From NCBI GenBank assembly GCA_023388385.1, contig JAEWGK010000142.1, forward strand, positions 1 through 11,434: a stretch of DNA of 11,434 nt, read 5' to 3'. The DNA is from Actinomycetes bacterium. GTDB taxonomy: Bacteria > Actinomycetota > Actinomycetes > Mycobacteriales > Mycobacteriaceae. How positions within the stretch are numbered: position 1 is the first letter of the stretch; every line of letters begins with the position of its first letter. The notes under the pieces are model-generated. The model was given only the letters and a program-made list of their open reading frames with translations, had not been told where the DNA came from and ran no database searches. Both the position numbers and the translations under genes were made by a program. This document shows positions 7,481 to 11,434 of the stretch, piece after piece.

Positions 7481-8632
7481 CTAGTCCAGCGCCACGCCCA
7501 CCCACACCGGCTCGGGCGCGAGCTCGACGCCGAAGGCGTCCCGCACGCCGTCGCGGACCTCGCGGGCCAGGGCCACCAGATCGGCGGTCGTGGCCCCGCC
7601 GCGGTTCGTCAGCGCCAGGGTGTGCTTGGTGGACAGGCGCGCCGGGGCGCCCTCGCCCGGGTGCCCCTTGGGGAACCCGGCGCGCTCGATGAGCCACGCC
7701 GCCGACAGCTTCACCCGGCCCTCCCCGCCCGGGTAGCGGGGCATGGACTCCGCCGCGCCCGCCCCGGCGCGGGCCGCGACGCGCGCGACGACGTCGTCCA
7801 GCCGATCGACGGGAATGACGGGGTTGGTGAAGAAGGAGCCCGCGGACCAGGTGTCGTGGTCCGCGTCGTCCAGCACCATGCCCTTGCCGCGGCGCAGGGC
7901 CAGCACCTCGCGCCGCACGTCGGCGACGGGTCGACGGGTCTCGCCGGAGCGGCCCTCCTCCTCGCCGACACCCAGGCGCCGCGCCAGCTCGCCGTAGCGC
8001 AGCGGCGCCGACAGCCCGTCGACGGTCAGCCGGAACCGCACGGCCAGGACGACGGCGCGGCTGGTGAACTTGAGGTTCGACCAGCGGTAGGACAGTTCGA
8101 GGGACGCCGGGTCGACCCATTCGATCTCCCCGGAATCCCGGTGGTAGAGGCGCACCGCGTCGAGGACCTGGGCGACCTCGACGCCGTAGGCGCCGACGTT
8201 CTGCACCGGCGTCGCGCCGACCGAACCCGGGATGCCGGAGAGGCATTCCAGGCCGCCGAAGCCGGCGTCGACGGTCATGGCGACGACGTCGTCCCATGCG
8301 GCACCGGCCTCCGCCTCGACGACGGCGGCCGTCTGGTCGAGCCCGCGGCCCTCCGTGGACAGGCAGACGCGGTCGGCGTCGACGACGACGGCAACGAGGT
8401 CGCCCGGTTCGTCGGCGACGACGAGGTTCGATCCGCCGCCGACGACGAGCAGCGGGACGCCCTCACGATCGAGGATCCCGACGACGTCCGCGACCGCCTC
8501 CGGGGTCGCGCAACGGACGACGGCGGCGGGGGCACCCCCGAGCCGCAGCGTCGTCAGCTGGGAAAACGGGACGTCACGAAAAGTTTCGGCGCCCGAAACG
8601 CCGGAGATTGCCTGCATCGCGGTTTCATGCAC
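7481..8632 (-). CDS. murB: UDP-N-acetylenolpyruvoylglucosamine reductase MurB
   Basis: FAD-dependent enzyme that reduces UDP-GlcNAc-enolpyruvate to UDP-MurNAc with NADPH, the second committed step of peptidoglycan synthesis; cytosolic, 383 residues. The FAD-binding part shows TTLRLGG (27-33), VVGGGSNLVV (63-72) and GLECLSGIPGSVGATPVQNVGAYG (127-150). R183 in YRWSNLKF corresponds to the type I loop arginine, S266 in SAGSFFTNP is the proton-donating serine, and E374 in PEPVWVG is the catalytic glutamate. The start is GTG at 8632, the first possible after an in-frame TAA; GGAGG is only 1 nt away, too close for a normal ribosome binding site, so leaderless initiation fits better. An internal ATG at 8617 is an alternative. 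A 25-residue charged insert (about 222-246) precedes the active-site serine. Confidence 0.95.
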   Translation of the reverse strand: MHETAMQAISGVSGAETFRDVPFSQLTTLRLGGAPAAVVRCATPEAVADVVGILDREGVPLLVVGGGSNLVVADEPGDLVAVVVDADRVCLSTEGRGLDQTAAVVEAEAGAAWDDVVAMTVDAGFGGLECLSGIPGSVGATPVQNVGAYGVEVAQVLDAVRLYHRDSGEIEWVDPASLELSYRWSNLKFTSRAVVLAVRFRLTVDGLSAPLRYGELARRLGVGEEEGRSGETRRPVADVRREVLALRRGKGMVLDDADHDTWSAGSFFTNPVIPVDRLDDVVARVAARAGAGAAESMPRYPGGEGRVKLSAAWLIERAGFPKGHPGEGAPARLSTKHTLALTNRGGATTADLVALAREVRDGVRDAFGVELAPEPVWVGVALD

Positions 8633-8638
8633 GCCTCC

Positions 8639-8644
8639 ACGTTA
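8639..8644 (-). promoter_or_regulatory. Candidate -10 element of murB
   Basis: TAACGT on the minus strand matches TANNNT and ends 6 nt before the murB GTG. It overlaps by 2 bp the -10 hexamer of the divergent gene, so the two promoters should exclude each other. Confidence 0.4.
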
Positions 8645-8648
8645 GTAT
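8643..8648 (+). promoter_or_regulatory. Candidate -10 element of the DUF2505 gene (leaderless)
   Basis: TAGTAT matches TANNNT, followed by 7 nt and the ATG at 8656. There is no ribosome binding site in the short gap. Its -35 would have to lie inside the murB coding region. Confidence 0.55.
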
Positions 8649-8655
8649 CGGCGGC

Positions 8656-9156
8656 ATGGCTACCCGAACCGACGTGACCGCCACCGTCCCCCACGCCCCC
8701 GAGAAGGTCCACGAGGCGCTGTCCTCCAACGAGTACTGGGCCTGGCTCGCGCAGAACATGTCCTCGCCCGCGGGCGAGGTCACGTCCTTCTCCTCCGGCG
8801 AGCACACGGAGGTCTCCATCGACCAGCAGCTGCCGACCGACGAGCTGCCGGACGCGGTGAAGGGCTTCGTGCAGAACGGCCTCACGGTCGCCCGGAAGGT
8901 CTCCTGGGGGCCGCTGGACGCCGACGGCGCCACCGCCACCGTCTCCGCGGAGGTCAGCGGCTTCCCGGTCTCCTTCACCGGCTCCCAGAAGCTGGCCCCG
9001 GAGGGCGACGGCTCCGCCATCTCCGCCTCAGTCGACGTGACCGTGTCCATCCCGATGATGGGCGCCATGCTCGAGCCGAAGGTCGCCGGCGCCGTCCAGG
9101 GCCTCTTCGAGCGTGAGGCCGAGATGCTCGCCCGCTACATCTCCGAGCGATCCTGA
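8656..9156 (+). CDS. DUF2505 domain protein (SRPBCC/START-like, Rv0481c-like)
   Basis: A 166-residue protein of the DUF2505 family, which belongs to the START/SRPBCC ligand-binding fold; ligand and role are unknown. The N-terminus (TRTDVTATVPHAPEKVHEALSSNEYW) is the typical first strand and helix of the fold. Alternating beta strands follow (VTSFSSGEHTEVSIDQQLP, ATATVSAEVSGFPVSFTGSQKL, SAISASVDVTVSIPMMG). A long C-terminal helix, VAGAVQGLFEREAEMLARYISERS, would close the hydrophobic cavity. There are no cysteines and no signal peptide, so it is probably cytosolic. An equivalent gene lies divergent from murB in M. tuberculosis (Rv0481c, 174 aa, from memory), so the pairing is old. Only 23 bp separate the two start codons. 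Confidence 0.85.
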   Translation: MATRTDVTATVPHAPEKVHEALSSNEYWAWLAQNMSSPAGEVTSFSSGEHTEVSIDQQLPTDELPDAVKGFVQNGLTVARKVSWGPLDADGATATVSAEVSGFPVSFTGSQKLAPEGDGSAISASVDVTVSIPMMGAMLEPKVAGAVQGLFEREAEMLARYISERS

Positions 9157-9162
9157 CGGGGC

Positions 9163-9176
9163 GGGCCGGGCGGCCC
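9163..9176 (+). terminator. Weak GC hairpin after the DUF2505 gene
   Basis: GGGCC and GGCCC form a 5-bp stem with a GGGC loop, starting 6 bp past the stop and followed by a pyrimidine stretch rich in C. The short stem and lack of a true T-run make termination uncertain. Confidence 0.25.
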
Positions 9177-9203
9177 TCCCCTCCCCCTCCGGCGGCGAGG
9201 CCC

Positions 9204-9209
9204 TAGTCT
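9204..9209 (+). promoter_or_regulatory. Candidate -10 element of the methyltransferase gene (leaderless)
   Basis: TAGTCT matches TANNNT, followed by 7 nt and the ATG at 9217. No purine-rich ribosome binding site precedes the ATG at proper spacing. The gene therefore appears to have its own promoter rather than reading through from the DUF2505 gene. Confidence 0.5.
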
Positions 9210-9216
9210 TGGGCCC

Positions 9217-10041
9217 ATGCCTCACTACCACAACCTCCGCGCGGACTGGTCCACGACCGGTCCGCGCGGCGTCGTCACGCGAGGCACCACCAACGCCAAT
9301 CGGCTGCGGCGCGCCGACCGCTGGCTGGTCAACCACCCCGGCGCCCGCGCGGCGCTGCGCCGCGCCGATGCCCCGCTGGCGGTCGATCTCGGCTACGGCG
9401 CAAGCCACGTGACGACGTGCGAGTGGGCCCGGTGGCTCCGCCGCGCCGATCCGCGCGTCCGCGTCGTCGGACTGGAGATCGAGCCCTCGCGCGTGCTTCC
9501 GCCGCGCGAGGGCGTGGAGTTCGCGCTCGGGGGCTTCGAGCTCGCGGGCCTGCGCCCGACCATCGTCCGCGCGTTCAACGTGCTGCGCCAGTATGACGCC
9601 GCCGACGTCGACGGCGCCTGGCGCGAGGTCTGCGGTCGCCTGGCCCCCGGCGGGCTGTTCCTCGAGGGCACATGCGACGAGACCGGCCGCCGCGCCACCT
9701 GGATCCTGCTCGGCGGGGAGGGCCCGCGGACGCTGACGCTGGCGTGGGATCCGGCGGACGTGGAGCGGCCGTCGGAGCTGGCGGAGCGGCTGCCGAAGCT
9801 CCTCATCCACCGCAACGTGCCCGGCGAGCCGGTGCACGATCTGCTCTCCGCCGCCGACCGCGCGTGGGACATGGCGGCGGGCTGGGCCCCGTACGGGCCG
9901 CGCGTGCGCTGGCGCCGCGCCCTCGGGCTTCTCGCGGAGGCCGGCGAGCCTGTCGCGCCGCAGCGCCGCAACCTGCGGGACAACGTCCTCACGGTGCCCG
10001 TGGCCCGGGTCGCGCCGGAGTACGCGGACGGGTTCGCCTGA
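9217..10041 (+). CDS. Class I SAM-dependent methyltransferase, substrate unknown
   Basis: A 274-residue protein with a Rossmann-type methyltransferase core. Motif I, the SAM-binding glycine loop, is VDLGYGAS (56-63). The acidic residue ending strand 2 is E87 in VVGLEIEP. The post-motif segments are IVRAFNVLRQY (116-126) and RLAPGGLFLEGTCDETGR (141-158). The core is followed by an unusual C-terminal part (about 160-274) rich in Arg and Trp. The N-terminus carries TRGTTNANRLRRADRWLVNHP before the core. No membrane segment is visible. The family is recognisable but I cannot assign a substrate. In M. tuberculosis the equivalent slot, between the DUF2993 and DUF2505 genes, holds a nitrilase-like gene, so this gene is a lineage-specific replacement. 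Leaderless geometry supports the ATG at 9217. Confidence 0.82.
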   Translation: MPHYHNLRADWSTTGPRGVVTRGTTNANRLRRADRWLVNHPGARAALRRADAPLAVDLGYGASHVTTCEWARWLRRADPRVRVVGLEIEPSRVLPPREGVEFALGGFELAGLRPTIVRAFNVLRQYDAADVDGAWREVCGRLAPGGLFLEGTCDETGRRATWILLGGEGPRTLTLAWDPADVERPSELAERLPKLLIHRNVPGEPVHDLLSAADRAWDMAAGWAPYGPRVRWRRALGLLAEAGEPVAPQRRNLRDNVLTVPVARVAPEYADGFA

Positions 10042-10084
10042 GGCAGGCCGACGGCCGCGGGCGCGCGGATGCCGGGGCCACTGG

Positions 10085-10090
10085 CACACT
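10085..10090 (+). promoter_or_regulatory. Weak candidate -10 element of the DUF2993 gene
   Basis: CACACT, a poor match to TANNNT (A and final T only), stands 7 nt before the ATG at 10098. The same spacing as at the neighbours is the main reason to list it; read-through from the methyltransferase gene, 56 bp upstream, is equally possible. Confidence 0.25.
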
Positions 10091-10097
10091 GGGGCGC

Positions 10098-10910
10098 ATG
10101 GCCCAATCGAACGGCGGCCGCGCCGCCCGCACCGTGATCCTCATCGTCGTCGTCCTCGCGCTCCTCGCCGCCGCGGCGGAGATCGGCGCCCGCATGTACG
10201 CGGGCCGGACCGTCGCCGACGAGTTCCGCTCCATCAACGCGGAGCACGGCGTGACGACGGACGCCGCGCCCGACGTGTCCTTCGGCTCGTCGTCGCTGGT
10301 CCTCGGCTATCTGGCGGGCGACATCGGCCAGGTCGACCTCGGGACGCCGTCGACCCTGCAGGTCACGGACCCGGGCGCGGAGGAGGGCGCCCCGGGCGTG
10401 GTCGGCATCCCGCCGGTGGACATCCGCATCCGGGACCTCGACGTCTCGGACCGGAACGACCCCGTCGCCGGCTCGGCGACGGTCGCCGTCGTCCTGTCCG
10501 CGCAGCTGCTGCAGGCGTCGGCGAACCGGGAGATCCTGGCCCGGCCGGCCGACGGCGCCATCGGCGCGATGCTGGCCGACGCCATCCGCGTCACCGGCCT
10601 GCACTCCGATCCGGGCCGCGACCTCATGGTCGCGGAGTTCGGCGGCGGCCTGGTGACCATCGACTTCCGCCCCCGCGCGCAGGCCGGCGACGCCGTCGTC
10701 GACGTCCTCGGCGGCTCGATCGCGGGCTTCGGCGTCGACGGCTTCGTCCAGCGCGTCGCCGACCAGGCCGTCCGCGGCCCCATCGCCGACCTCGGCGAGG
10801 ACATGTCCATCGACTCCTTCGAGGTCGTCGACGACGGCCTGCTGGTGCACCTGTCCGGCACGGACGTCTCGGCCTCCGACCTGGAGAAGCTGGCCCAGCA
10901 GGCGCAGTAG
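10098..10910 (+). CDS. Membrane-anchored DUF2993 (LmeA-like) protein
   Basis: A 270-residue envelope protein. A short basic N-terminus (MAQSNGGRAAR) is followed by one hydrophobic segment, about residues 12-29 (TVILIVVVLALLAAAAEIG), an uncleaved anchor or signal peptide, so the rest should face the periplasm. The exported part starts RMYAGRTVADEFRSI and matches the DUF2993 layout: SFGSSSLVLGYLAGDIGQVDL (about 61-81), a long IPPVDIRIRDLDVSD strand, then LDVTI-like strands and SIAGFGVDGFVQRVADQAV. The family includes mycobacterial LmeA, a lipid-binding factor in lipomannan maturation; here I infer only general lipid or envelope function. It probably matches Rv0479c, which also neighbours deoC. 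There are no cysteines. It converges on the DeoC-like gene with 44 bp between stops. Confidence 0.82.
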   Translation: MAQSNGGRAARTVILIVVVLALLAAAAEIGARMYAGRTVADEFRSINAEHGVTTDAAPDVSFGSSSLVLGYLAGDIGQVDLGTPSTLQVTDPGAEEGAPGVVGIPPVDIRIRDLDVSDRNDPVAGSATVAVVLSAQLLQASANREILARPADGAIGAMLADAIRVTGLHSDPGRDLMVAEFGGGLVTIDFRPRAQAGDAVVDVLGGSIAGFGVDGFVQRVADQAVRGPIADLGEDMSIDSFEVVDDGLLVHLSGTDVSASDLEKLAQQAQ

Positions 10911-10954
10911 GGACGGCAGGCGCAGAGCACGGGCGGGCGCCGGTGCGGCGGCCG

Positions 10955-11434
10955 TCAGGCCAGCCGGTCCACCGGCACCTGCACGACGTGGGCGCCGGCG
11001 GCGAGCAGGGCGGCCACATCCGCGGTGTCCCCGGCCGCGCCCTCCGGCCCGTCCTCCGGCGGCATCGCGATGATCCCGACCCCGCCCGCCCCCGCCGCAC
11101 GCAGACGCCCCGCAAGGGCGGCGACCTCCGCCGGATCCGCCGTGCGCAGGCCCACCGCGTCGGCGCCGGCACGGGCGGCGAGCTCCGGGGCGCCGTCGTC
11201 ATGCCCCGGCGAGAGCACGACGGTGAGCTGCATCGGCGCGGCGACTGCCTCCCGCATCGCGGCGAGCTCGCCCAGCAGGCGCATCCCGCCGGGCTCCGCC
11301 GCGGCCGCCGGGTCGGCGACGACGGCGACGTCGACGGCGCCGTGGGCGACCGCCAGCCGCGCCTCGGCGGCCTTGACCAGGACGTGCTGCTTGCCCAGGG
11401 GCCAGCCCGCGACGGCGCCGAGGCGCACGCGCCC
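10955..11434 (-). CDS. DeoC-fold protein lacking catalytic lysines, 5' end outside window
   Basis: The C-terminal 159 residues of a deoxyribose-phosphate aldolase-like protein; the frame runs off the right edge. Residues are numbered from the valine codon at 11428. The family signature is clear in LGAVAGWPLGKQHVLVKAAEARLAVAHGAVDVAVVAD, where D33 matches the conserved Asp after the helix. The later active-site segments do not match. The LKVI lysine is replaced in LTVVLSP, the Schiff-base lysine of the AGADFVKTSTG motif corresponds to G93 in AGADAVGLRTAD, and the VKASGGIR lysine is lost in GVGIIAMPPEDG. Known DeoC enzymes form an imine through such lysines, so this one is probably not an active aldolase. 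The frame is intact, which argues against a decaying pseudogene. The alignment is by eye and from memory. It occupies the deoC position of the mycobacterial locus. Confidence 0.72.
   Translation of the reverse strand, partial: GRVRLGAVAGWPLGKQHVLVKAAEARLAVAHGAVDVAVVADPAAAAEPGGMRLLGELAAMREAVAAPMQLTVVLSPGHDDGAPELAARAGADAVGLRTADPAEVAALAGRLRAAGAGGVGIIAMPPEDGPEGAAGDTADVAALLAAGAHVVQVPVDRLA

Noticed and set aside
9028..10850. Two overlapping minus-strand open frames opposite the methyltransferase and DUF2993 genes
   Set aside because: Both have shadow-type composition and cross real gene boundaries; neither has a credible start or family motif.
10938..10950. A CGCCG-GTG-CGGCG stem between the convergent DUF2993 and DeoC-like genes
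   Set aside because: A 5-bp stem with a 3-nt loop and no T-run in GC-rich DNA is too weak to call a terminator.

Overview
The window looks like ordinary core chromosome of a high-GC member of the Mycobacteriales, most likely a Corynebacterium. The base composition is strongly GC-rich. It carries mshA, the first gene of mycothiol synthesis (actinobacteria only), a SenX3-RegX3 two-component pair and an actinobacterial-type cofactor-dependent phosphoglycerate mutase (closest, from memory, to C. glutamicum GpmA). The gene order regX3-senX3-gpmA-ybjN-mshA ... murB-DUF2505 ... DUF2993-deoC matches from memory the Mycobacterium tuberculosis Rv0491-Rv0478 region, with a few substitutions.

Layout: a cysteine-rich Rv0495c-like protein (+) at the left edge converges on an operon senX3-regX3 (-). 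Upstream of that, on the same strand, are gpmA and then a translationally coupled mshA-ybjN pair (-), closed by a hairpin plus T-run terminator just before gpmA. A 128-bp divergent gap separates mshA from fadD, an acyl-CoA ligase (+). FadD converges on murB (-) across 19 bp. MurB is divergent from a DUF2505 protein (+) across only 23 bp. A class I methyltransferase (+) and a DUF2993/LmeA-like membrane-anchored protein (+) follow. The last gene, converging from the right and cut by the window edge, is a DeoC-fold protein that seems to have lost its catalytic lysines.

Themes: the locus mixes phosphate-responsive signalling (SenX3-RegX3), glycolysis (GpmA), thiol redox buffering (MshA), lipid activation (FadD) and envelope building (MurB, DUF2993). 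The most notable non-gene pattern is regulatory. Four genes have a TAGNNT hexamer exactly 7 nt before the start codon, and four more have a weaker or 6-nt version, which suggests widespread leaderless transcription. It also moves the likely starts of senX3 and fadD. The murB and DUF2505 hexamers overlap by 2 bp.

I see no tRNA, rRNA, CRISPR array, insertion sequence, prophage or other mobile element. No intergenic gap exceeds 130 bp, and I find no clear new multi-gene system here.
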